The translations under genes were made by a program, and so were the position numbers. Positions 23,801 to 32,100 of a stretch of 64,000 nt of DNA are shown piece by piece. A model generated the notes under the pieces. It ran no database searches and was not told the DNA's origin. It saw only the letters and a list, made by a program, of their open reading frames with translations. Each line of letters starts with the position of its first letter. The stretch's first letter is position 1. This stretch comes from Aricia agestis (taxonomy: Eukaryota; Arthropoda; Insecta; Lepidoptera; Lycaenidae). Location of the stretch: contig NC_056409.1 in NCBI RefSeq assembly GCF_905147365.1, forward strand, positions 22,201,001-22,265,000, in the 5' to 3' direction.

Positions 23801-25849
23801 AATACAGCGTGTACTCTAACTGGGCGGTGGTAACGTGTAGCTGTGTGTTCGCAGGTGGCCATTATCCTGCTGGACACGCAGGGCGCCTTCGACAGCGAGT
23901 CCACGGTGAGGGACTGCGCCACCGTTTTCGCGCTGTCCACGATGCTGTCCAGCGTGCAGATCTACAACCTGTCGCAGAACATACAGGAGGATGACCTGCA
24001 ACATCTGCAGGTAGACGCTGTGCTTGGAAAAAAAATTTAAGCGACAGTAGCTCCCAGTCGTGCGACGTTAACATGTCCGGTCAGCTGTTCACAGAGTACG
24101 GGCGGCTGGCGTTGGAGGACGGCGGGCGCACGCCGTTCCAGCGGCTGCAGTTCGTCGTGCGCGACTGGAGCTTCCCCTACGAGGCCCCGTACGGCGCCGA
24201 CGGCGGCCGCACCATACTGCAGCGCCGCCTCAAGGTGTCCGACAAGCAGCACCCCGAGCTGCAATCGCTGCGCAAGCACATCACGGCGTGCTTCGCCGAG
24301 ATCGCGTGCTTCCTCATGCCGCACCCCGGCCTCAAGGTGGCCACCAACCCCGACTTCGACGGTCGCCTCGCCGACATCGAGGGCGAGTTCAAGCGCGCGC
24401 TGCAGCAGCTCGTGCCCATGCTGCTGGCGCCGCACAATCTCGTGCCCAAGCTCATCAACGGCCAGCGCGTGCGCGTCAAGGAGCTGCTGCCGTACTTCCG
24501 CGCGTACATGGGCATCTACCGCGGAAACGAGCTGCCCGAGCCCAAGAGCATGCTGGTGGCCACCGCCGAGGCCAACAACCTGACGGCGGTGGCGGCGGCG
24601 CGCGACGCCTACACCACGCTCATGGAGGAGGTGTGCGGCGGCGCGCGGCCCTACCTGCAGCCCGCCCTGCTCGACGCCGAGCACGCGCGCGCCCGCGACA
24701 AGGCCCTCCACGCCTTCCACTCTAAGCGCAAGATGGGCGGCGACGACTTCAGCAAGTCCTACTGCGATCAGCTCGTGCTGGACCTCGAGGAGCAGTTCCA
24801 GCAGTTCAGGGCCCACAACGAGAGCAAGAACATCTTCAAGGCGGCGCGCACGCCCTCCGTGTTCTTCGCGATAGCGTTGTTCTTCTACGTGCTGAGCGGC
24901 GTGTTCGGGCTGGTGGGGCTCTACCCCGTCGCCAACCTCTGCAACCTCGTCATGGGCATCTCCCTGCTCACGCTCGCACTCTGGGCGTACATCAGGTGAG
25001 ATTTGAGAACGAGTGTTTAATATGTCAAAATATTGTTACGTGCTAGTAAGGTAGTAAGCTAGTTCGAAGGATTTGGAGAGAAAGACCTGCTGACTCTCTT
25101 GAGGACTTTATTCACTAGCACAAAGTTCAACACTAAGCACTAGATCCAATTCACTGAGCACTTTCACTGTCCTAGGTCGTAGCCAAGTCGTAGGTTCCAC
25201 TAGAATCCCTTTTTGATCACTTGTTTCTCACTTCGAAGTCGCCTTGATGATAGCTCGCGGCCCGTCTGTCTGCGACTATTTATACGGCCGAGACGAATTC
25301 TGGACTGTACGAGAATATTCCTTTCTCTAATGTACAAAATTCGCGTAAACAAGTGTGGTATAATTCTAGAAGCCTAACGCCATCTAGTATCGAATAGCGG
25401 ATTTACGCTGTCTACGTTTCTTCAATAAGTTGCGTTGGTTTGACGCTAGATGGCACTACGTGTCCGTATCCGTAACAATATTATGACATGAAGCAATGAT
25501 TAAATGCAGTCTTTATTTATGTCTTTGTCGCTTAAACTTTTCGTATCGAATTTCAGGTACAGCGGCGAGATGAGAGAGTTCGGAGTCTCCATCGATGACA
25601 TGGCCAACTGGCTATGGGATAATGTGAGTGTAGTTACATGCAGTCCGAAAACTCGAATGAATTGTTAATATTAAATAATTACAAATACGCTAATGAAACG
25701 ACTGAACGTTTCAGGTTATGAAGCCGGTGTACCAGGCGGGGCTGGAGAAGGGCATGGAGCACGCGGCGGCGGCGGCGGCGGAGCGCACGCTGGGCCCCTC
25801 GCCCTCCGCCGGGGACCTGCGCGCCAACGGCAAACACAAAACCTCGTGA
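8881..25849 (+). CDS. atl: Atlastin A: dynamin-like GTPase of ER membrane fusion
   Basis: Atlastins tether and fuse ER tubules by GTP-driven dimerisation (family knowledge). Exons: 8881-8914, 22833-23065, 23393-23539, 23855-24010, 24085-24995, 25557-25623 and 25715-25849. The phases all join and give 560 aa. Visible motifs are the P-loop GAFRKGKS (about residues 69-76), SWRGGSERDTTG (switch I), DTQGAFDS (G3) and VVRDWSFPYE (G4 RD); then the helical middle domain with MLLAPHNL and ELPEPKSMLVATAEANNLTA; a hairpin of two membrane segments (about 448-492); and a helical, alanine-rich tail ending KHKTS. Exon 5 (911 bp) is uninterrupted where atlastin B has four introns. Introns carry a solo LTR, a 45-bp duplication and, in intron 1, Helitrons. 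The first exon (MTGGSDRTLSS) is assigned from splice signal and phase and is less certain than the rest. Confidence 0.92.
9180..10530. other. AT-rich part of atlastin A intron 1, no feature seen
   Basis: No coding exon, RNA gene or clear repeat was recognised here. The sequence is AT-rich with scattered poly-T and poly-A runs. Confidence 0.5.
10640..11220. other. GC-rich island inside intron 1 with open frames on both strands
   Basis: CpG-rich compared with its surroundings. On the plus strand, 10679-10825 lies between an AG (GACGCAG) and a GT (AACAG/GTGTAT), is 147 nt long and is open in the phase needed by atlastin A. On the minus strand, 10850-10539 is open for 103 codons with one hydrophobic segment near the end (FFLIISICLFSMCF). 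Neither matches a protein I know. It could be an internal promoter with an alternative exon, or only a GC-rich stretch where stops are rare. Confidence 0.3.
11225..11740. repeat. GC-rich dispersed repeat (GGGGCGCAGCGG family)
   Basis: Repeated modules with GACGGATTTT, GGGGCGCAGCGGG and the palindrome CCATACAAATTGTATGG (about 11518-11534). The stretch 11420-11605 is closely similar, in inverted orientation, to 61362-61580. The part after 11605 (GGCCGGCTATGCGTCAAACG) is shared with 30455-30525. It reads as a mosaic of two MITE families. No protein. Confidence 0.6.
11864..13093 (-). mobile_element. Non-autonomous Helitron (CTAGCGACC end), interrupted
   Basis: Read on the minus strand, the 3' end is GTCGCTAG followed by T, the usual Helitron end and AT target. 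After the insertion at 11872-12568 the terminal sequence resumes as CTAGCGACCCACC at 12569, with the CGAAGC-containing hairpin just inside. Related sequence lies at 15846-16080 (same 3' end), 16490-16580, and 41430-42050 in inverted orientation. The 5' end is not clear; another Helitron begins at 13094. Confidence 0.65.
11872..12568. mobile_element. hAT-like MITE inside a Helitron end
   Basis: 697 bp with inverted ends CATAGCTGGG and, read from the right, AATAGCTGGG. The inner arms are rich in GTTAAC and CGTTAATC motifs. It is flanked by a perfect 8-bp duplication CTAGCGAC (11864-11871 and 12569-12576), which is also the terminal octamer of the Helitron it entered. No coding sequence. Confidence 0.75.
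13094..13835 (-). mobile_element. Non-autonomous Helitron (CTAGCTGTTGCCCGCGAC end), 5' end lost
   Basis: On the minus strand it ends in a hairpin (CGCGGACAAAGTCGCGGG) and CAACAGCTAG/T. Sequence to about 13560 matches the complete copy at 44387-45079, after which it diverges. No TCTATACTAATATTATAAA start is present, so it is truncated or recombined. Confidence 0.7.
13840..14097. mobile_element. 258-bp near-perfect foldback MITE, TA target
   Basis: The two halves are near-exact complements. The ends are CAAGGTGTAACAAAAATAAG and, from the right, CAGGGTGTAACAAAAATAAG, with TA on both sides as for Tc1/mariner elements. A half copy lies at 42058-42190, and an end fragment (CAGGGTGTAACAAAAATAAA) at about 61685. 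It would form a long hairpin if transcribed with atlastin A pre-mRNA. Confidence 0.8.
14138..14858 (+). mobile_element. Non-autonomous Helitron, complete ends
   Basis: The 5' end TCTACACTAATATTATAAAG is preceded by A. The 3' end has a hairpin (CGCGGGCGGAGCCGCGG) followed by CCAACCGCTAG and T. 721 bp. The inner sequence is repeated in inverted orientation at 16790-17274. No Rep/helicase coding sequence. Confidence 0.8.
15214..15307. repeat. Perfect inverted repeat, 31-bp arms
   Basis: Arms 15214-15244 and 15277-15307 are exact complements, with a 32-nt loop. Both arms contain TGCAGTCGGAGGCAT or its complement. Flanking GTAGAAG and CTTCTTCTAC extend the pairing imperfectly. No target duplication recognised. 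Confidence 0.75.
15352..15845 (-). mobile_element. Non-autonomous Helitron with internal duplication
   Basis: Minus strand; ends with hairpin GCGGGCGAAGCCGCGCGG and then CTAG/T. The inner part has two imperfect copies of a ~175-bp block around TTCCTCTATTTCTTC and GACCAGTAGTTCCTGAGATT, as also found at 19655-20000. The 5' terminal TCTATAC is missing, because another Helitron end (CTAGCGACC, 15846) begins directly. Confidence 0.7.
15846..16080 (-). mobile_element. Helitron 3' fragment (CTAGCGACC family)
   Basis: CTAGCGACCCGCCCCGGCTT on the plus strand is the complement of a Helitron 3' end with its hairpin. The following sequence (GATTCAGTAGTTTTGAT, CCCGTGGCCCGCATTGG) repeats 12569-12720 and, inverted, 41940-42030. 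The 5' end is absent. Confidence 0.65.
16085..16420 (+). mobile_element. LINE tail element with pyrimidine-rich tract
   Basis: Starts near GAGAGCCATACTTCGGCACG, passes through GAAACAGCGCTTGCGCTGTG, then a CCCTACCCTATT-type low-complexity tract (16218-16288), and ends with CAGGTGACCCGTTTGCTCGT and a short A tail. Other copies: 33090-33380 (minus) and 48205-48537 (minus). Confidence 0.75.
16790..17274 (-). mobile_element. Helitron 5' part, inverted relative to 14138-14858
   Basis: The minus-strand 5' end is TCTATACTAATATTATAAAG, preceded by A at position 17275. The inner sequence (TTCCGTAAGATAT, GCGTACGCTGCCTAAACTA-type) mirrors the element at 14138. The 3' end is replaced by sequence resembling the 11864-13093 Helitron (16490-16780), so this is a mosaic or a nested pair. 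Confidence 0.65.
17280..19325. other. Intron 1 sequence without recognised features
   Basis: Mixed AT-rich and moderately GC-rich sequence. Short open frames exist (for example around 18174-18420 on both strands) but have no splice or family support. Confidence 0.45.
19331..20029 (-). mobile_element. Non-autonomous Helitron, complete ends, internal duplication
   Basis: Minus strand: starts TCTATACTTACTTATATTAT (preceded by A) and ends CGCGGACGAAGTCGCGGG, CAACAGCTAG, then T. 699 bp. Two imperfect tandem copies of a ~175-bp block lie at about 19655-19830 and 19838-20000. Confidence 0.8.
20510..20557 (+). other. atl: Candidate 48-bp in-frame cassette exon of atlastin A
   Basis: A strong acceptor (GATTGTTTCAG) and donor (CCCA/GTAAGT) enclose exactly 48 nt, a multiple of three. 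In the phase set by the first exons it is open and encodes V-NQVVGRLKLQLADLP-M, joining TERPAAGG of the next exon. It would add 16 residues to the variable N-terminus before the GTPase domain. Surrounding sequence is not a recognised repeat. Alternative: chance match of splice signals in a 13.9-kb intron. Confidence 0.45.
20895..21030. mobile_element. TTAA-flanked hairpin MITE
   Basis: 136 bp. The ends TTAAGGGCCTGTTTCACCAC and, from the right, TTAAGGGTCTGTTTCACCAC are inverted, and the TTAA doubles as target site. A CTGATAA/TTATCAG inner pair extends the stem. No coding. Confidence 0.7.
21031..22470. other. Intron 1 sequence without recognised features
   Basis: No exon or repeat recognised. 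A GC-richer patch at 21840-21960 has no open frame with splice sites. Confidence 0.4.
22471..22692. mobile_element. TA-flanked foldback MITE just before atlastin A exon 2
   Basis: Inverted ends (TA)CGGGAGCCCTAGAACATTT and, from the right, (TA)TGGGAGCCCTAGAACATTT. TA lies on both sides. It lies 140 bp upstream of the exon 2 acceptor. Confidence 0.7.
23594..23686. repeat. 45-bp tandem duplication in atlastin A intron 3
   Basis: Two exact copies in tandem of a 45-bp unit containing CATAGACAGACCTCTCGCTC; the second starts at 23641, 45 bp after the first at 23596. Recent local duplication. Confidence 0.85.
25034..25477. mobile_element. Probable solo LTR in atlastin A intron 5
   Basis: 444 bp starting TGTTACG and ending CGTAACA, i.e. 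TG...CA with short inverted ends, flanked by the 4-bp duplication ATAT (25030-25033 and 25478-25481). A TATTTATAC promoter-like box lies near 25277. No coding. The structure fits a solo LTR of a gypsy- or Pao-type element left after recombination between two LTRs. Confidence 0.65.
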
Positions 25850-27730
25850 TGCCGCCCGCCGCCCGCGCGCCCTCTCCCCCGCGCCCCGCATCCGCCCTCA
25901 CCTTGCGACTTGCCAAACGTACAGGGTTGTGACGTAGGTTTTAAATTATTTTGGATAGTCTACTATTGATGACCCTATGCAGCATAGGCGATTAAACATA
26001 CGAGTACTCGGAGGGAGTGACCGGCCCCGGCGCGGCCGCCGGCGAGCCGGTCGTTTCTGGTGCCGGGGTCGAAACGGGGCCCGATCGCGATAATTGTGAA
26101 TTATGTTTTAGTGCGATGCTCCATGTAAATTTCGAGGATATATTTAGTGGGTGCGAAAGTTTTTAGTGCAAATTTTGTCGAGCAATAATTAGCCGGAGTG
26201 AAACTGTGTGCGTGTGAAACGAACAGTGTGCGAGTGAACGTCGACCGAAGGGAGATCTACGTGCGTTTTTAAGTAGTCGGTTAGTTTTGTCAAATTTTAT
26301 GGGAGCAGCGTAGACCGGTGGCGGTAGGTGTACAGTCATAGAGAAATTTATTGTTAACATATTATGGTGATGATCGATTATTGCTTTTTTAATCTCGGGG
26401 GTCGGGAGTGCGGCTGGAGTCGCTCTCCTCTCCGCACTGGTTGCGTACTATCAAACTATCTTATGAAAACGATATTAAACCTAGCAGTAGATTAATGAAG
26501 CAATAACATTAGACTAAAGATTTTTTTATTTTAAGTATTAATTAAATCATGAGAGTAACGAATGTAACATACGCATATTACAAATTTTAATATATTTATA
26601 ACTTTAATCCTTTATGTCCTCGCGACCACACGAGAATGGGCAGAGTGAACTCAAAATTGCAATTCACTACTTTATGTTTATCAGGAACATAGCAGCGGGC
26701 TGTTATCGTGATCTTGCATTTAGTTCAGTTTTACATAACATTATAAACAAGGTACAAAATGAACATTGAACAGTCATTTTTGAATTATTAAAAAGTATCC
26801 GGTCATTTGATTCAAATTAAATTCATGGTTATATGTATATGTGTCGCAGCCGACTGGTTTAAATAGCCGTTCAATCAAACAGCTAGCCCTTTGACTGAAC
26901 AACGCCATTTCGCAACGCCCCCGAGCCCCCCTTTTATTTGACGGTGGTCGCCGGCTGCTGCCGCAGCACGATCGCTCGGCTCCCTCTGTGTTGTGGTCTA
27001 AGTTCTAACCTAACCTAACCAACTTTTGGACTTTCTGGATTGTGTTTGTTTTTGTTTTGACGGGGGGCTGTGCCCTTCGAACCCCCCTTTCGGGGGAGGC
27101 TACGTCCATCCATTTCATAATCCCGTAATTTCTCCTCGAATATTTGTTGAAATTTTAATTCACTCGTATGTGCCTCCACAATTTTTGTCTCTTTAAAAAC
27201 ACTTGTAACTTTTATTAACTACTTTCTTTCCGAAAAACAACCACAAACACCAACAAATACCTGCTAGTTGAAGCCATATTGTAAATAAAAGTTAAAACGC
27301 ACCTAGCGCCGCAGCGGTGCGCGCTGAACTACTTCAATTAGACGGCGGCTTTTGAATCATCTGTAGTGTTGAACGTTTTGAGCGACTAAAATATTCAATA
27401 TAAAAGCTAGACGTGTGATTGAATGGCGTTGTTCAGACAAAGGGCTAGCTGTTTGATTGAACGGCTATTTAAACCAGTCGGCTGCGACATATGCACACAT
27501 ACTCAATGATTTTTATGATATTAAATACGAACAGTTTTGATTGAAGTTGTGTGTTCTACATGAACTGTCCATTCTGTGCCCGGGTAATGCACAAACGAAG
27601 GTTTTACAAATACTCCCCTCACATTTAATGACAATTTTATTGGAATTATCATCACTTGTTTTGTAGCACGAGTTTGTAATGTACTTAAATCCCTGTTTGT
27701 ATTGTAATAAACAAATTATTTAATTGAGAC
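25850..27730 (+). other. atl: Probable long 3' UTR of atlastin A
   Basis: Stretch after the TGA at 25847-25849. The first good AATAAA seen in a suitable context is at 27706-27711 (TTGTAATAAACAAATT). The stretch includes the foldback element 26842-27489; shorter UTR forms ending earlier are possible. No other gene seen. Confidence 0.45.
26842..27489. mobile_element. 648-bp DNA element with ~65-bp inverted ends, TATG duplication
   Basis: Ends TGTCGCAGCCGACTGGTTTA and its complement, with inverted similarity running for about 65 bp (including AGCTAGCCCTTTG). TATG occurs directly outside both ends (26838-26841, 27490-27493). The inner part has a TAACCTAACCTAACC run (about 27006-27020), like three telomere units, probably chance. 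No coding. Confidence 0.75.
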
Positions 27731-29191
27731 TGGGCTTATAGATGCCTATTTGTTATGCCTCCTGCGAAGTGTTTTAAAGACACTGTTGATTTTTTAGACA
27801 TATATTAACAACAAAAGATATTTTTCTATTGTTCACTAGTGTTTTAGATTACGTGACACCTATGATAAAGAGACATTTTATTCTTCTTAGTGTAGTAATT
27901 TTTTTAGAAGTCACTATAACGAATTTTTATGGGGAAAATTAGGTTCCACATACTTGCATGTCGGACATTAAGTGGATATATTAAATAGGTAATTAATGTT
28001 AATACTTACAGTCTACAAATGAAATTAATGTAAAGACAATAAAAATACCTGGTACTGTATCGGAACAGCTTTAAAGTTAACATCAATGTATGAGCAAACA
28101 CTGTCAGAGTATAGGGCAGAGTATAAGTTTCATGAGACATGTTAGATACGCAGGCCGCAGCCCAGTCTCAGCCCTCGGTTGTAAATAATGTATACATATC
28201 CATGACTGTAAGTCCTCTATGTGCCAATTTGAAAGTGTTTTTATCATGTGACAGTTATATTTGTTGTAAGTTTTTCAGAGTCTAATTTCGTTGTTTCTGA
28301 AAAGCAGCATTGTAATAATTATTGTTTAACATAGTTATTCTCTTTCCATATTTTGTTTTTATAATTTATAAATGTAATTGAAAATTCTTTTTATGGTTTA
28401 AGAGATTGAAAGTAAAAACCGAAATGCAGAGTGCTGACTTTTTATTTGTAGATAAGATTTTTAATACCTAAAGGTCAAAACGATCGCTGAGCGAACATTT
28501 GGAATTATGAACCACTTTTGATCATAAAGATGGACTTTAAAACTCTTTGATTATTAGTTGTTATTACAATTTATTATAAAAATATTTGTTAAATATTATA
28601 CAAAAATGTTAAATCTAATATAAAAGCATAACAGTATAAAATATTATTCCTCAAATATACATTTCATACAACAATATTTCAAGACTTGCAATTAAGTCGA
28701 TGTGTTAATGTTCAAAACAAAATGAAGTCGATTAACTGTTAAAATAACAAAAACGTACGCTCACAGGTTTGGTTACATCGGCAAGTAATAGATATGCCCT
28801 GTGACCTCTTCGACTAGCGCATACATAATGTGTTACTGTCAGGTACAAACTAAATATTATTGCAACAGTTACTACTTACTATAAATTACGCCTTAGAACA
28901 TAGATAACATTTTCTGCTAAATGCTGAGTTATATAAAACATTCATGTGATAAGGCACCACAACAATTTTCAGGATCTTTACAAAGGTAACCAAGCAAATA
29001 TTACATAAATTGTCATATTTAGTAAGTATTTACACTTTAGATTTCCAAGAAGGCAAGACCTCTTGCACGCTCGTATTTAATCATTCACGCGCAAGCGGAA
29101 AATCCTTACAATCAGATTTCGAGCAAGAGAATTGCAGGCGCTTGATGCATGATATAGTACAGTGATAGTATATACAGGTGACTATCGGCGA
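27731..29191 (-). other. Gap between converging genes; probable 3' UTR of atlastin B
   Basis: Minus-strand AATAAA at 28575-28570 would end an atlastin B message about 620 bp after its stop. 27731-28560 is AT-rich with nothing recognised. Confidence 0.4.
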
Positions 29192-32100
29192 CTACGTGCG
29201 TTTTTTGTCGTCGGTGGTGGCGGCCAGCACCACCGACACCGCCTGCCGCCCCGCCATCTGCAGACCCTGCTGCATCACCTGTAATATAATATTTCATCTT
29301 AAGACCGAACCTTAAATATAATTTTAAATGAGCCACTACTTACTACGTAACCCTTATACAATGAGCAAACATTACGTGGGTATTTAGCAACATTCGTCTA
29401 AACACACTATGCCGAAATCCCGCAGCGGAAATTCCGCATCATCACGTCAGCAATGTCAAACGCATACAATATGACGCGAAGGAATTTCGACATAGTGTGT
29501 CATCGGTAATTTATATAATACATTACAGGCGGAACCATGCGGAAATTCCGCCGCGGAACTTCGGCATAGTGTGTTTAGACACTTAGGGAAAAAATTACTC
29601 ACTTGATCAGCGATCTCGTCGAGTTTCATAGCCAGCTCGGCCATGGTACCAGTTGCCCTGAAAATAAATATTTTATTTACATACTTTGTTAACTTTGACT
29701 ATATGCGCAATTAAAATGCCACGCATCGAAAACTCGAAACTTAATTAAAAATTTTCAATTTTACTTAAACTTATTCTTATTCTATATATAATATATACTA
29801 ATCACTATAGTCATGTAGATAAAAATTAAAGATCAATAGTCGGTAGTGACCACAGGTAGTGACTAATGAGTACTAACCGCGAGTAAAACCAGACAACTAG
29901 CAGCACCACGGCGGCGGTGAGCAGCGCGTTGGCAACGGTGACAAGCGACGCAAGGCCGAGCGCGGAGGCCGCCGCGCCCGCCGCGTACGCCGCCAGCGCC
30001 GCGCCCGCCAGCACCAGCGCCGTGCCGAGCCGCCGCGCCAGCCGCTTGTCCTCGTTCCGCGCCCGGTACTGCCCCAACTGCTCTTCTAGCTCCTGCGGTG
30101 TATATTTTGCGTTAATAAATAGCAATGTCAACTTATAATAATAATAAAATTTATGAAGCGCCTTATGTGTTATCATAGACAAATCCTTAGTCTATGGTGT
30201 TATAAAATTTATCTGCCTTTTATTTAAACTTTTTAATTGTGTTAACTTCGTTTTCCATCGATAACTTATTTATAACGCGAGTGAACTGTATCAATCGCAA
30301 TATCATTTAAAATCATAACCAAGCCAAAATTTTAGAAAATACCCCAACAGCCAGTCCATACGGCGCGCTGCGTCGTCGCAACGCACACATGACGGACAGC
30401 AGCCCCGAGACGACGCGGGTGTTTACGTCAAGAGTGCTTCGTAATAACGCTATGGCTATGGCCGGCTATGCGTCAAACGGCAGCGCTGCGTCGACGCAAC
30501 GCGCCATGTGGACTGGCTCTAAATGGTGCTAAACAGGTTACATTATAACTCGTCGTTTAACAACGAGAAGGTAGCACGTGCCTTCTCGAGCTTGTCGCAG
30601 TAGGTCTGCTCGAGGTGGTCGCCGCCCATCTTCTTCTTGGCGTGGAAGGCATGGAGCGCCTTGTCACGGGCGCGCGCGTGCTCGTCGCGCAGGCGGTCGG
30701 GCGGCAGGTAGGGCCGCGCGCCGCCGCACGCCTCCTCCATCAGCGCCTCGTACACCTCGCGCGCGCCCGTCACCGCCGTCAGGTTGTTCGCCTCGGCCGT
30801 CGCCTGGGGATATACGTACGAGTCGGTAAAATGTACTCATGCAGGCTATGACCTTAGTAGAAATTCTAAATAATATAAATATAGAAAGAAATTTAGTTTT
30901 GAACAAAATGACATTCTTATACAAGTTTTGTCTATTCTTCCGTAGAAAGAAACTATTCCTATGGCTTCTATGCTCAGCGTGTTGGACGCAAGCGGCAAGA
31001 CTACTAATATTATATGAGAACGGGCACCGAAGATCATATTGACCAATAACATACTGAATACCCTGTGCAGACTGTTCTGGAGCACGACAGTTTCAAATAA
31101 ATGGCTTGCTGTACCTCCAAAATGGACTTAGGTTCGGGCAGGTCGGTGCCGTTGAAGATGTTCATGTAGGACTTGAAGTACAGCAGCAGATCCTTGGCCC
31201 GCAGCGTGTGGCCGCCGATCTTCTTGGGCGTGAGGTTCTCCGGCGCCAACAGCATCGGCACTAGCCGCTGCAGAGACGTCTTGAACTCCGGGCTTATTTC
31301 TGGGGAAAAAATATACTTTAAAGCTTAAGAATATCATTAATATCATTTCTTCTCTCGAGAGGGACAACATGATACTAAGGTAACTTACCCGAGAATTCAA
31401 CCTAGACTTTCAAAAAGCTTCACTAATGCCTTTAAAAGATTGATTCCAGTACCCCAATCAGTAGCGGCGCTAGGGGGGGAGGGGCTAGGCGACCGCCCAG
31501 GGCGCCGGTTAAAAAGGGGTGCCGAACACGTGGTGGTGCAAACAAAACGGGCGCCGCCTTCTTTAGCACGACCAGCAAAATGCTATTGTAATGAAATGTA
31601 AACCAACGACAATCTGTCTTTTGATGGCAAGCAGACTGGACTAAACAAGCTTTATAAATTATAATGTTGCAATTAAAACAAAAGAATGCGGTCCAGCTAA
31701 AAATGGCCAAGTTGAGGTATACCTTTCAAGCTGCCGTCGAAGTGCGGGCTGGTGGCGACCTCGAGGCCGGGGTGCGGCAGCAGGAAGCACGCGAGCTGGT
31801 CGAAGCAGCCCGTGATGTGACGCCGCAGCGACTGCAGCTCGGGGTGTTGGCCCTCGTGCACCTGATAGAGACGACATGTTAGACAAGGACGATTAAGACG
31901 TCCTCACGCTACCTCAGCTTTTGACCGTATTTAGTAGTCCATTAGACATCAACTATAACATTATGTAAAGTCTGGCACGAACGGCGGCGGTCGTAAGTTT
32001 TAAGAGTATAAATTCATATGGCAAGTTTCAGGCTGAAGCAAAGAAATCCAGAGCTGGTACCGTGAGTCTCTTGGCCAGCAGCGTGGCCCCGCCGGCGGCG

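Noticed and set aside
24037..24816. 259-codon open frame on the minus strand
   Set aside because: It lies fully opposite the well-supported atlastin A exon 5. High GC third positions remove stops on the opposite strand.
27006..27020. Three TAACC units resembling insect telomere repeat
   Set aside because: Only three units inside a transposon; too short to be a telomere insertion.
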